Shown here piece by piece: positions 35,695-49,100 of a stretch of 64,000 nt of DNA (position 1 is the stretch's first letter; every line of letters begins with the position of its first letter). The stretch comes from Dryas octopetala. Its lineage: Eukaryota > Streptophyta > Magnoliopsida > Rosales > Rosaceae. The translations under genes were made by a program, and so were the position numbers. Below the pieces are notes generated by a model. The model was not told where the DNA came from. It was given only the letters and a program-made list of their open reading frames with translations, and did no database searches. The DNA is taken from assembly GCA_963921425.1 (NCBI GenBank), contig OY992839.1:3350501-3414500 (forward strand), read 5' to 3'.

Positions 35695-36301
35695 CATATA
35701 GTAAGGGTGCGGCTCTATTGCGGATTAAAAATATTAAGCATGAATGCGGACTCTATTTGTGGTCCATTGGATGCAATAGATGGCTAGGATTGAAAAATAG
35801 AACAACAAACCATCTTCTTGAAACAACCCATGTGCAACCCATATGGATCAGAAAAAGAACCCAAGCGACAATGACGAACGATGAACAATGAACAATGAAC
35901 GATGAACGACGAACTAGAGAAGAACGCATGATTCGAGGGAGGAGCTGCACGATTTAGAGAGGATCGAGTTCAACGATTTAAGAATCAACCAGGTTATCTT
36001 TCTCTCTCTCCCTCTCCCTCTTCGTCTCTCTTTGTCTCTGTATAGGATTTGTGAAAAAACCCACTTACTGATTTAACTTTTTCTATAGCTTTCTTAATTC
36101 CAAGCAAATGATTTAGGGTTAATATTATGTTCACACTCTTTCTTGCTTTTGAGATTGAATATGATTAGTGAATTTGACTTTCATACATATAAATTTTTTC
36201 TTCATGGTGGGTTCTTCATAGAAATTTTTTTTTTCCTCTGTAAATGAATGATAGAAACCCAAAATTATATAATTTTTTTTTTTGTAAAATAACATGAATA
36301 G

Positions 36302-36676
36302 ATTCTGAGAAGTGGAGAAGCTTCTGAGAATTTAACTTGCACATGTGTAGAAGCCTCTGAAAATTTGACTAGTAGTTCTCAGCTAAAACGATTAAATGAC
36401 CCACTTCAAGTAAAAGCAAAAGGGTCTGGAAAGAGATTAAAGGGAGGGAAAGAGAAGGCAATGGAAAAGGGTAGACGACATTGTCATGGGTGTGGACAAA
36501 TCGGTCATGATAAACGAATTTGTTCAACTTTCACTACTGTGTAAGTACTCTATTTATCTTATTAAGTCTTTCAATTAATTTGAAGATGAAATATCTGTAT
36601 TCACTAACTTTCATGCAGGTCTTCCATGTGCAACAAGGATGGAGAATGTATCTCACCAAATATGAATGATGCCTAG
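36302..36676 (+). pseudogene. C-terminal fragment of a FAR1/FHY3-like (FRS) gene inside the MULE
   Basis: Two joined segments, 36302-36540 and 36619-36676, read in one frame through a normal GT-AG intron to a TAG stop. The first has DPLQVKAKGSGKRLKGGKEK, the tail motif of FAR1-related sequence proteins, then a CCHC zinc knuckle (C-HG-C-GQIG-H-DKRI-C, spacing CX2CX4HX4C). The second encodes a short tail ending NDA. The FAR1, transposase and SWIM domains are missing, as is any start codon. FRS proteins are transcription factors domesticated from MULE transposases. The piece may be a captured host exon or the remnant of the element's own transposase lineage. Whether it is expressed cannot be judged. 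Confidence 0.75.
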
Positions 36677-38184
36677 TTGTGGTTCAAGGTATCATTCTTA
36701 TATATATATTTGATGTGAATTTACTATTTATTAGAATGGTTGTTTTTTTCTTTCTTTTTAAAATTTATGTTGAGGTGTTTAAACATGTATCATGCTTATA
36801 ATTTTTGTTTACAAGTCATGTATACAGCTATGGCGAGAGTGGTGCTGCAAATTTTGAAGAGGGAGGTACCATCATATTTTTGTTGAGAGGCATCATGTTA
36901 AGTTGCAGCCTGACATTGGATACTTTGTACAAGTTGTGCATATGGATATTGAAGCCTTCACAAGCTGAGCAAAATGGGTCTCATATGTGTATTTTGTTTG
37001 AATGTGTAATCTGCTATGGATCAAATATGTTTATCAAGAATGTACATGGATTTTTAGATGTTAATACAAATTTCTGGATTTGTGCACATAGAGATGTTAT
37101 TATACTTAGATTTTTGGTATGGTCATTCTTGTTTATCCTCCATCATTTGTAGAACATAATATATATATATATATATATATAACTTTAAACTTCAAGGATT
37201 TAAAAGAAAAGATTATTTGTTCAGGGAGATCATTAATTTTTCCAATGATATTTGTTGGAAAACAACCATTTGTTCATCATATATTTTATTTTTTTTCCTT
37301 AGAGAATATGGATGTCTTTCGAGAATATGAAAAGTGAAACCTTTAGTCTGTAACTTCCCCTCCTTCAAGTCTTTCTTCTAGTGGTTTTTATCCCAATGAG
37401 AACAAGCTAGCTATTTCTTTTTTGGGTAGAAGTCAGGTAGGAGGTTTTTTTCCCTTTCTCTTCTAGCATTAATAAGACTTCGACTTCTTTGCTTAAGGAA
37501 GCTCATCATTGGTAGATCATGCTTTTTGTTAGGCATATGATAAGCATAATAAGCTTGAAACAAAGTCTCTGTTTAACAACACATCTAGAAAATATGACCA
37601 GATCTTAGCTATAAAATGTTTTGTTGTATAATATAACTTATATTCATGAAATACTCTCATATTAAAGTTACTCAAATGTGGGAAAGAGACAATTTGAAAG
37701 CAGAGGAGAAAAAAAAATAGTCATTCTTGTTTATCATTAATCTTTGTAGAGACTTAAGATAGAACCATTAAATTATCAAAGCTCCAAGTTGCAAATAATA
37801 CACACTTGATCATGATTTTAAGTGTTTTACAATTGCATTGACAATTAAAACAAATAAAATCCCTAGCAGCACTTGTACAATCCTTTTACCCTCATCAAGC
37901 AACTTGTACATAGAAGTCCATTTGTTCTAATATATCATAATCTCTGCATCATTACCTGTATATATTTGGACATAAAAACCGAAATGAATAAAATGAATAA
38001 AGAGAAGAATTATGTGACTCTAGATTAAAAGCAGGGAAAAATCAAGAACAACAAAAGGAAAATAAAACTCAATCTCACATTATATAAAGGAACACAAATC
38101 ACAAAATTCATACTCTTAAACAAATTCAGCTTAAGCTGGCCTAAAATAATCTCAGCTTAAACAATTCACATGCATTATTTTACA

Positions 38185-38218
<34 letters not shown>

Positions 38219-38337
38219 TAGGATTGGATTTCTGTCATTCATTTACACATGAAAGAAAAAGATAATCCTATGCACAACAACTAAGTGAAGGAACCCACGC
38301 ACACAGCTATATGAAAGAATCTATTCATATTATTTTA
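36677..38337. other. Internal non-coding part of the MULE
   Basis: AT-rich, includes (TA)n at 37160-37180 and 38203-38220 and poly-A runs. Near 38225-38340 short blocks also found in the left arm (GTAAATGAATGA, TTTTGTAAAATAA-ATGAATAGATTCT) recur inverted but in a different order, suggesting internal rearrangement. No gene recognised. Confidence 0.5.
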
Positions 38338-38868
38338 CAAAAAAAAAAAAAAATTCTATGAAGAACCCACCATGAAGAAAAAATTTATATGTATGAAAGT
38401 CAAATTCACTAATTCATATTCAATCTCAAAAACAAAAAAGAGTGTGAACATAATATTAACCCTAAATCATTTGCTTGGAATCAAGAAATATATAGAAAAA
38501 CTTATATCAGTAAGTGGGTTTTTTCACAAATCCTATACAGAGACAAAGAGAGACGAAGAGGGAGAGGGAGAGAGAGAGATAACCTGGTTGATTCTTAAAT
38601 CGTTCAACTAGATCCTCTCTAAAATCGTTTAGCTCCTCCCTCGAATCATGCGTTCTTCTCTAGTTCGTCGTTCATTGTTCATCGTTTGTCGTTGTCGCTT
38701 GGGTTCTTTTTCTGATCCATATGGGTTACACATGGGTTGTTTCAAGAAGATGAGTTGCTGTTTTATTTTTTAATCCTAGCCATCTATTGCATCCAACGGA
38801 CCACAAATAGAGTCCGCATCCATGCTTAATATTTTTAATCCGCAATAGAGCCGCACCCCATATAGTAA

Positions 38869-41229
38869 TAGTAAAGCATGTAATTTTCACAGAGCCAGTG
38901 GGCCTCTCTATTAATAGTAATGCATTTGGTACTATGCTTTATATCCAAAATGACATCGTTTTCAGGTTAGAGCAAAAAAACAAAGTTGTGCTTCAATGAG
39001 TGTCTTGTTGTTGTGGGCTGTTTTTCCTCCTAAGTCCCATCAATGGTCTCAATTTGCCCGACTTATTGGAAACTATATAAAGTATAAACCACATAATAAA
39101 CTATGTTGGTTTTGAGAAGAATTGGAAAATGGTTTTCGTTATTAAAGTTTTACATCCTGGTGTAATCCTCTAATCTTAAATTATTTTTACAAGAGTAGTT
39201 TCATCACAAATATCACATGGTAAATTTAATCTATGACGCTTATGTCAGTCCAAATAATTAAGACTTAAGACAAGCAAGATTAGCAACCCATTCGTGTTCG
39301 TGCATTGTTTATGTTATGCTTTAAAAGGTCTTTTTGGAGTTGAGAAAACTTAACAATGAGCCGTGCCTAGCTACTTTGGACTCATTTCGTATATGTGCTC
39401 ATATTGTACTTGACCCGTGTTGTGCTCGTGATATCCCATGCCTAATGTACTTAAAACTTCAACCCGGTGAGGCCCACTTATTTTTATTGTGCTTGTGTCG
39501 ATGTGCTCTCATTTGCCCACATGAAAGAATATTCTAAAAATAAAATTTGTAGCTAATGGTATCTAGAACCACTGTTTTGATCCATTGAGGTCCAGTATTA
39601 AGGCTTCATTGATTGTTTTTTTCCTTACAAAATTGGTTTTCTAGTGTTGTTAAAATTGCTTAGTTGGCATAGATCATAATATTTTAGTTGGCATTCTCAA
39701 TTTAGTTGGCATTCTCAATTTAGTATGGCAATTTTTGATCATTTGGTCCGTGTAGGATGTTCAATACTACACAACACGGGGTTCTCCTTACTCATTGATC
39801 TGGATAAGATTATATAAGTTGCAAGTGATTTGCTTATGATTGCATTGTTCAGAATGCAAGTTCATATTTTGTACATCCATTCAGGACGTAGTATGCATAT
39901 GATATGGGCTGTCTCTTAGAGCAAGTTTCTCCTCAAACTGGAGCTCTTTGTGATTCTTATGACTTGTGAACAAGTTTAAAGGACAACATTAGCTTGATCA
40001 TCAAACTTGGGAACAAAAAGGTTGTCGAATCAATACACCCAAAAGTAGATAAAAGAACAAAATGAAATATTAAATAATATAAGAATAAATTAATAAATAC
40101 ATATCATGCATATATTATTAATGCATATATGGGAGCTATAAGGTAATTAATGGACCATTGGTTCATCTTTATGTCCCACAATGAAAATCAAATTAGAAGC
40201 AAAGCTACACGAAAAGAGAGCTCCAAAAAGATCACTTGCTTTGATGCGGGTGCATTAAGCATCCTATGCATCATGTTCCACTAATCCACATTAAGAGTAC
40301 CAAAACTTGCATGTCAAGCATTTGACTTATGTAATGCAATGTTTCTTGTTTCTATTTTCTAAGAAAAGGAAGACCTTTTCTGCCCAGATATGAAAACTAA
40401 AACAAAACAAACAAAAAAACACCAAAATTTTATAGTATGATTTTATACCAATGCATGCATGCCAAAACCACATTGCCCATTGATAAGAGAAAGCGAAACG
40501 CGAAAAGAAAGTAATTTGTTTGCTTCATGTGTATTTGCGAATAATATTTAAGATTTTCTTTTTTATTATGTTGTCAATAAATATGATTCTTTTAATATTA
40601 TTTAATATCAACATAAAAAAGAGCATTATAGTAGTAGCGGTCTAAATTAACACAGTTACATGTATTCTTTATTACCATATTTTATATTGGTATTGTGCTT
40701 ATATCCAAACTTAAAAAGAAGATCGTATTTGGTATATATGGGACCATCTGGGTGGTGTTCTTAATAACTTTATCTTCAACTGAAAGTTGGCTAACTTGTT
40801 CAAGAGCTACTTTTCCAATTTCAACACCAACTACAATATTAGTATTAGCACTATGCATGGCACATGATGATCGATTATTTGCCACCCTCGCCACGCCTTC
40901 ATCATCACATTGGTGCCTTGTATATTCTCAATCACAGCATTCTTTTTCCCATTTTTACATCTTCAAAGTAAACAATATATATATATATATATAGTACCGT
41001 TTTTATTCATTACTAGCTCATCAATTTGTCACCCCACCAAGGAAGCAATCATTTTCTTGAATCCCAACATCTTTTTCTCTTCCTTCTTTTGAAATCTTCA
41101 CCCTCCTTTTCCACTAGCTATTTGCTCTTTCTCCCCCTTCTTATAATGAAGTACCAGTTGGGTTCACAAAGTTAAGTCTTCTTTTGGTTTCTCTGGTTTC
41201 CGAAGATAGTAACTCCCTGGTTCTGAATT
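38869..41229. other. Intergenic DNA and LRR-RLK promoter
   Basis: No gene recognised. A short tandem repeat (TTAGTTGGCATTCTCAATT) occurs twice at about 39685-39722, and a (TA)n run lies at 40975-40991. The last 150 bases form a CT-rich leader before the receptor-kinase start codon. Confidence 0.5.
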
Positions 41230-44200
41230 ATGGACCTCCATTGTTTCTGGGTTGGCTTCTTCCTCTTCTGTGTCTTTTGGGTAGTTGCTTTCTGCGATCA
41301 AACTGGTACACCTTTTTTTTTGGTTTTTCGATCACACTCTTATGAGTAAATTTAACTTTGAAGTTTGAAATTTTTGGTTATATGTCCCATTCCTACATTT
41401 TGCTTATATGTTACTTATTCATGCATGTGGGACAGGTTTTTTGAGCTTAACTTGTGGTGGAGCTACCAATTACACTGATTCATCTAATATTTCATGGATT
41501 CCAGACAGTGCATACATAAGCATAGGCAACACCACTACCATTAATTACATTGAAGGTACCTCCTCATCTAGTGTCCCGGTTCGGTTTTTCCCAATTTCCC
41601 AAGGTCGAAAATGTTATAGGCTACCAGCAAAGAATGTGTCATCCTTGTTCCTTGTTAGAGCTCAATTTGTATACAAAAACTATGACGGACTTGGGAAACC
41701 CCCATCATTCTCTGTATCTCTCGGGACGGCCATTGTTAGTACTGTAAACCTCAGAAAAAATGATCCTTGGACAGAAGAGTTTGTATGGCCAGTTGGTAAG
41801 GACACCGTCTCGTTCTGTTTGCATTCTATTCCAGATAGAGGGAGTCCTGTGATTTCTACAATTGAAGTTAGGCCACTTCCTCAAGAAGCTTACACAAGTG
41901 GCATGGAAGATTTCCCAAACAAGTCACTTAGGAAAAGCTATCGAATCGATTGTGGTTACACAAATGGTTCCTTGAGGTATGAACTCTTGACCTCCTTATA
42001 TGTATGTTGCTTTGATGGTTTGTGGTAGTTTTTGTCATTGGTTTGTGTAAAAACAGGTACCCTTTGGATCCATATGATCGTATATGGGATGCTGATCAAA
42101 GCTTTGCACCATTTCATGTATCAACTGGGTTTGAGACTCAACTTGGCTTCAATTTTCCTGGTTTAAAGGAGGACCTCCCAGCTGCTGTTCTTCAAACCGC
42201 AAGAGTTTTGGCACGAAGGGATGTGTTAGCGTATAACTTTCCTCTTTATACCTTGGCAGACTACTACATTGTCCTCTATTTTGCTGGGATTCTTCCTGTG
42301 TTTCCTTCATTTGACATCTTGATTAATGGGGATGTTGCGCAATCAAACTATACTGTGAGAAGCTTAGAAGTTAGCGCTCTATATTTTACACAGAGAGGAA
42401 TAAAGAGCTTGAACATCACACTTAAGAGCATCAGCTACTATCCTCAAGTCAATGCAATTGAGGTGTATGAAATTCTTGATATTCCAGCAGAAGCTTCCTC
42501 CACCACAGGTACCACTTTTGATTTGCATACTTGATAATTAAGGTCACTCTACTTTCTGGAACTGACCTTACTTTACTTGTGGTCCTGCTAAATTGTATTG
42601 CAGTTTCAGCTCTTCAGGTTATTCAACAGTCTACTGGTTTAGATCTGGGATGGCAAGATGACCCTTGCTCTCCTGTATCATGGGACCAAATTGGATGTGA
42701 AGGAAACATAGTAATTTCATTGTATGTTCATAAAGAATATATGACTGTTCATTTTTGTCTCTTATGGGGAAATTGGTGCCTTGCATTTTCCCTAGAGATT
42801 GTTCCAACATCTCTGATGTGGACTTACTGTATGTGTTTTTTTAGGGAGCTCCAAGACATCAATTTGAGGTCAATTAGTCCAGCCATCGGTGACTTACTGG
42901 ATCTTAAAACACTGTAAACTCTTGAGACTGCTTAACACTGGTTTGATGATAATAGTAATAATAATAATGGTGTTAAATTTTCATAGATCTGTGCCTTATT
43001 TAAATAGTTGGTGGTTTTATGCACCAGGGATTTGCATAACACATCACTTGCTGGTGAAATACAGAACTTGGGTAGCTTGACACGCCTTGAGAAATTGTAA
43101 TTCCTCTTCATTCATGACCTCAATTTCTGTTTCTTTAGACACCATGACAAATTATTGCTTGACTGAAACTTTCAGGAATCTTAGTTTCAATCAGTTAAGA
43201 TCCTTTGGTACTGATTTGGAAAACTTGGTTAGCCTTCAAATTCTGTAAGTTGAATTTTCTACATTGCTACACTCTCGAATGTAAGATTCTGTCTATGGAC
43301 CCAAAAGCTGATACTAACATTGCATTGTCCTTTTTCTTTTTCTTATTCTACATGCAGGGACTTGCAAAATAATACTTTACAGGGAATTGTTCCAGACAAC
43401 TTGGGAGAGTTAGAAGACCTTCACCTATTGTAAGTGAAACATTGTAATAATAACATAAAATAACCTATAGTTTATAACTTTTGATCCTTATTTGGATAAG
43501 ATCATTCGTTTCACTCAAGTATATATCCTCTACATTCATCAGGAATCTGGAAAATAACAAACTGCAAGGTACACTTCCGCAGTCTTTGAATAGAGAAAGT
43601 TTGGAAATCAGGTATGGAATTCCGAATTCGTATTGTCATTGTCTGTGCGTCGTGTTTCCGCTTGCTGATGCACTAGTTTTGTGCAGAGCATCTGGAAATT
43701 TGTGCCTCTCCTTCTCTACAATGACATGCAATGTTGTAACATCCAACCTTTCAATTGAGACACCACAAGTTACTATCTTCACCAAAAAGAAACACAATGG
43801 ACACCGTCATATAGCACTTGTACTTGGTGCATCTGGAGGAGCCTTACTTGCTGTGCTGACATTTGTCTCCCTTTTAGTATTCTTGTACATGAGGAATAAG
43901 AGAACAGAAACCACATCTGTGGAATGTACGTAAACATCCGGATTATGTACATGGGGTCCCATTACTTCAGTCTTATATGAACATAATTTTTTTGCTGTAT
44001 AGGGGCGGTGTCAGATATGAGGAACTGGAATGCAGCAAAAGTTTTTACTCACAAAGAAATCAAAGCAGCAACCAACAATTTTAAAGAGGTCATAGGCCGT
44101 GGAAGTTTTGGTTCTGTTTACCTTGGAAAGCTTCCAGATGGAAAAATGGTGGCTGTGAAAGTGAGGTTTGATAAAAGCCAACTTGGGGCTGATTCTTTTA

Positions 44201-45584
44201 TCAATGAGGTTCACCATCTCAACTCCTTTATCAATGACAAGTATGATTCTCTTGCAGAATTACCTTACTTATCCTTACCTTGGATTGTTATAGGTGCATC
44301 TCTTGTCACGGATTCACCATCAAAACCTTGTATGCTTGGAAGGATTCTGTCATGAATCAAAGCAGCAAATACTTGTTTATGAGTATCTTCCTGGTGGATC
44401 ATTGGCTGACCACCTTTATGGTATGTGTTAAACATTATGCATTTTCAATTCCTTGTTTTTCAAGTTACATTCTTTAATCCAATTTAGCATTCCAGAGGTG
44501 TTCCCTTTCCATAACTGATGTTACTTTCAGGTCCAAACAGTAAAAAAGTTTCACTGAGCTGGGTTCGCCGACTGAAAATTGCTGTTGATGCTGCAAAAGG
44601 TATGCTTGGTTTTTCTGCTTCTGATCCATTTTTTTTTTCTCTCTCTCTCTCTCTGTGGTAACAATTCTATCTGAATTATGAGTCTCATTTCTTTTGAAGG
44701 ATTGGACTATCTACACAATGGAAATGAACCACGAATCATACACCGTGATGTGAAATGCAGTAACATCCTTTTGGACATGGAGATGAATGCTAAAGTTTGT
44801 GATTTTGGCCTCTGTAAGCAAGTAATGCAGGCAGACGCAACTCATGTGACCACTGTTGTCAAGGGCACTGCCGGCTATCTTGATCCTGAGTACGTCTTTG
44901 AAACATTATATAATATTGTTGATTCTTGATGGATTCTTTTCTTCATCTGTTGATGGAATATTTATGCTAAACTCTTTGCGCAGATATTACTCAACCCAAC
45001 AGCTTACTGAGAAAAGTGATGTATATAGCTTTGGAGTTGTTCTTCTGGAGCTCATTTGTGGGAGAGAACCATTGAGTCACTCTGGAACTCCTGACTCTTT
45101 TAATTTGGTGTTATGGGTAAACCAAATATCTGTCTTTTGTTCTACCTTATAATTCACTGTCCATAATGTTTTATGTACCACATTTTCCGATCGCCCTGCT
45201 AACCACATCTCTCACAGAGAAACCCACTTACATAGATGGGTTCACGTGAGTCTCATATCCGAGAGATGTGGTTAGTAGATATGATACAAATAGTCTTATT
45301 GTGGGTTCTGTCAATATTATTCTTCATTTAGGCAAAATATCATTATTCTTTGTTTGGGTTGACAACTGCAGGCCAAACCTTACTTCCAGGCAGGTGCATA
45401 TGAGATAGTGGATGAGAGCCTACAGGGAACATTTGATGTCCAAAGTATGAGAAAGGCAGCCTTAGTTGCTGTAAGGTCTGTAGAGAGAGATGCATCACAG
45501 AGGCCAACCATAGCAGAGGTGTTGGCCGAGCTGAAAGAAGCCTTCAATATTCAACTATCATACCTAGCATCTCGTGACATGTGA
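41230..45584 (+). CDS. Malectin-like LRR receptor-like protein kinase (At5g48740-like)
   Basis: Sixteen exons (41230-41305, 41436-41976, 42057-42508, 42604-42721, 42845-42913, 43028-43096, 43176-43244, 43358-43429, 43543-43611, 43687-43925, 44003-44208, 44294-44420, 44531-44599, 44700-44889, 44984-45116, 45372-45584) give 903 residues. A signal peptide ([19 protein letters not shown]) is followed by a malectin-like domain (FLSLTCGG to YEILDIPAE) and the [11 protein letters not shown] cap. The leucine-rich repeats are encoded one per 69-72 bp exon. A membrane span lies near residues 550-577. The kinase begins near 620, with Gly loop GRGSFGSVY, Lys near 644 (VAVK), [15 protein letters not shown] and [11 protein letters not shown]. 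All catalytic residues are present, and it is an RD kinase. Plant MLD-LRR-RLKs act at the plasma membrane, and some relatives (SYMRK, IOS1) serve symbiosis or immunity. The ligand of this subgroup is unknown to me. The closest match by memory is At5g48740. Confidence 0.95.
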
Positions 45585-46109
45585 ACTCAAATTCTGGTCG
45601 ATACCATTTGGGTTGGTGTAGTTCTATAGTTATATTTATCTCACAACTTTTGGAGGTCTCTTCTATGGAGCATGTAAGGGGAGATATGAGGTTAAATTAT
45701 ATTTCATAAAGAGCACTTCTCTATTTTGTAGGAAAAAATAGTAATTATTATTGTATTATCATACCCCATAATGAATTTGTGTTTATAATGCAATTGTATT
45801 TCTTATGTTAATTGAAGCAATTGAATTTTATATTTGGTTCCATTTCAAACACAAACAGTAGGGACAAAAATAAAGTGAAACACTAATGTGAATGGCTTGC
45901 AAGATGTGGGAATCTTCAGGTGGGAATACTTTTTCATGGTAAAGTGAAAACCTGGATTCTGAATAATGTCTAATAGGATGATTATATCTATCATTGTGTC
46001 AAATATCAACATTTTGTATTGGATCTTTCTCCAAAAATAAATCACAGTAATTTCTCTGTATGTACAAATATGATAGCTTCTGTCCTCTATTTCTAGGAAC
46101 CCATTCTGA
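45585..46109. other. 3' UTRs of convergent RLK and DedA-like genes
   Basis: 525 bases of AT-rich DNA between facing stop codons. No coding or repeat structure recognised. Confidence 0.5.
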
Positions 46110-49100
46110 CTAGGTAGAGTAACGGCGTCGCAGATAAAGGAATAATGCTGTTGATGCAGCCACAGCATAAGGGAAAACGGTCCAAATTCCCTGGATAATT
46201 TCAAGTCAGAATCATGTACTTGCAAAAGTGAAAACTTCATATATACAGAGTTTTGCATACATACCACAACTGTTGCAACAGTAGCAAGGGCAAAGACAGG
46301 GCGCTCCCTCAAGAAGAATCCTATTGCTAACTGAGGTCAGAAAACAAATGTAACTAGTTGGTTATCAATTTCTTCTCTCTGTACAACCAACTTTAGCCAT
46401 TGCCATGAAAATGAAAATCCAGATTAAAGAATAAAATAGCCCCAAATACAGAATCTCAAAACTATGTCGATCTTGCAAGTCTTTCCAACATCTTTTCACT
46501 CGTTTCCGTAAGTATTGCAAGTTGAGTAATTAAATGCATCCTAGCTGGTGCAAATGGTATGTCTTCTCCCTAGTTAAGTACAAATTTAAGTGCATACATA
46601 ATCTCTAACAGAGCAGACTGACCTGGAGGGGAAGGGTGATCAAGCCACCACAACAAACTCCCGCAAAGAAACACTCTGGAGATATACCCTGCACTCGTAG
46701 AAAACCATGTAATTCCTAAGACGGTCAATCAATCAACAGATACGAAGAATTATATTTGAATAAAATGTGTGCATATCACTATAATCAATATAATGCTTGC
46801 CAAGTTACAGGATGGATATTTATTATCGCTTTTGAACTTTTCTCTGTACGTAATTATAATTATTCAGAATGAACTTTGTACTCCAGGTACAATCTGGGCC
46901 AAACATAATGTAATAGTTTGACATCAAACGATATTATTGTTCATAGGCAGTAAACACTAATCGCATCAATGATTCCCAAAATTTAATCTCTCCCCATTTA
47001 TAACCATCAAGCGATTGATCAAGAAAACTTTATTTAAATGCCCTCTTATTTGAGCATGTCATCAGGAAGTATTATTTAAATGCAGAAACTCAAGCAAATG
47101 AATAAACAGCCTTTCAGGAACATACTGTATAGCAACTAAAGAAAACTAAATAGAAGTTTTAAAACTCAAACACCCACCACCCAATGCTTACATATCACAA
47201 TTATTAGACTAGATGGCATGCATACATGTATGCTCAAAAACAAGATTTCATAATAGCTATAATGGAGGTTTAACATAACAACACAGGATGTTTATGTATG
47301 CATGTATGCATGATAACTAACCAAGGTCCCTGCCAGAAAAGCTGTTGGATTTCTCACTCCAAGGGAAAATCGTTCTACTGCAAATCAAAATGCATGGAAA
47401 CGTTACTACATAGTAGCATAATTCAAGCAAGAATGGATTACTCAATAATGCTACATAGGTAAACAGAAAATAGAATAACATGAAAATAAAATAACGAAGC
47501 TTGTAGACATCACCAAAACCAATGAGATTGCCATATTTTTGCACTGCAAGGGTTATGCTTAAAGCTTTCTCTTTGCCAATCCCAAACTGCACCCATCAAC
47601 AGGACAAAACTCATTAAAACAACAGACAAAGTGGTGCATAACAATTGCAGGAAACAGGAATGTACAGCATGAGAATGAACACTCAAAATATATGTATTAT
47701 TCATGTATGGGTTTTGTCGTAAATATGTATAAGAACACAAAAGCTAGAGGTAGGAATAACCTTTGAAAAAACATCATCAGATGCCCTCGATTGTCTAAAA
47801 AGCTTCCCAAAATAAAATGGTATTAGATCACTAATGCATACTCCCCTGAAATAAAAAAAAAACATCATGTAATATTTACATTCCAATATTACAAGGTGTA
47901 GCAATAGACAGACTGCGTATAAGCCAGTAATTGCTAAAGAGGTCTGCTCAACCTTATATAGAAGCTCCATTAACCCTAATTAATTTTCTTTTCAAAAATA
48001 AGGGAAATCATGGCATGTACAGCACTAGAGATTAAAATGGTGTGCCAATTACCAATACACCCACAGAGTTGTGGATATAATGTATGGAGCATTTCTCGAG
48101 AAAGATTCAGCAAGCGACTGCCATGTCCCATCCAAAGACAGTGTCCGAGCCAAAGATATGCCAACCTGAATTGTTTGCTAATGATTACTCACAAGTTCAA
48201 ACTAACAATGAAATCATGAAAATCAAAACAGTACTAAATTCAACAAGGTTTATATTTGAGCTTGTGAAACAGAAATACCAGAACAGAGGACAGACCCAAA
48301 TGTTTAGAGCCTCTTCACTAATGAAAAGTCCACACCCTGCAGCCATAAGCAACCAAAAGTAGATCCATCTGCAACGCAGTATATCCATACATGATTCAAA
48401 ACTTATATAATCTGTTAAAAAAACACATAAAGAGTTTTAATACTCGGGGAGGGAAAGCAAACTTGACTTGGTAGTCCTATCTTTTAATCTCTAAGTTCAT
48501 CTTTCTATTTTGCCCCAACACATCAAGAATCACAACATGCACTGTGAAGCAGAGGGAACTGGCAAGGTAATATTCTATCTGCCACTGCTCTTTAAATTAG
48601 AATAGAAACAAAATAGCAATCTATTTCAATTAATTATAACAAAAAATGTTAAACATTTTCCATCAGGAAAGTATAAAACAAAACCGCTATTTTCTATTAA
48701 GCAAAGCAAAACTAGGCATTACCCTGGTGCATATTCTGGAAGAACAATTCTGTACCCAAAAGCTTTGAAAGTGAAACTAACAGGGGCTGCAGCCATTGCT
48801 GAAGAGGAAGAACTCTCTGCCAAAAACTGAAATCCACTCGACGACCCAATAGTGGGAGCCTTGATGACCACAGATATTAGTGTGATTGTTGCAGCTATGC
48901 CCAGTGCAATTGCTATTTTAGCCAGAAATGAACTTTCTGTACCAGTTTGTGTAACTTTACCACTTGCAAGCAGCTCATCAGCAATTCCTTGCCCATCCAG
49001 ATTGTCTTTAGACATTGCAGTCTCGTAATTTTCTTCATCCTCCTGCGGGAAGCTTCGAATCCTGTTAGTACAGTAATCAAATTAACACTGAAGAAGCCGA

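Larger units (their letters stand above)
35705..38858. mobile_element. Mutator-like element (MULE) with long TIRs, non-autonomous
   Basis: A 3154-bp element. Terminal inverted repeats of about 530 bp (35705 to about 36232; about 38338-38858) begin GGGTGCGGCTCTATTGCGG on both ends and stay over 90 percent alike by eye, apart from a short deletion in the GAACGATGAACAATGAAC repeat. The same 10 bases, CATATAGTAA, flank both sides (35695-35704, 38859-38868). Long TIRs with a 9-11 bp target duplication define Mutator-like elements. No MULE transposase core is present. The only coding trace is the end of a FAR1/FHY3-like gene at 36302-36676. The high TIR identity and perfect target duplication imply a fairly recent insertion. 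Confidence 0.92.

Noticed and set aside
36805..37152. 115-codon frame inside the MULE
   Set aside because: No similarity to transposase or FRS domains. Likely non-coding sequence after the FRS stop codon.
40695..40994. 99-codon frame upstream of the receptor kinase
   Set aside because: Hydrophobic low-complexity translation of AT-rich promoter DNA running into a TA repeat.
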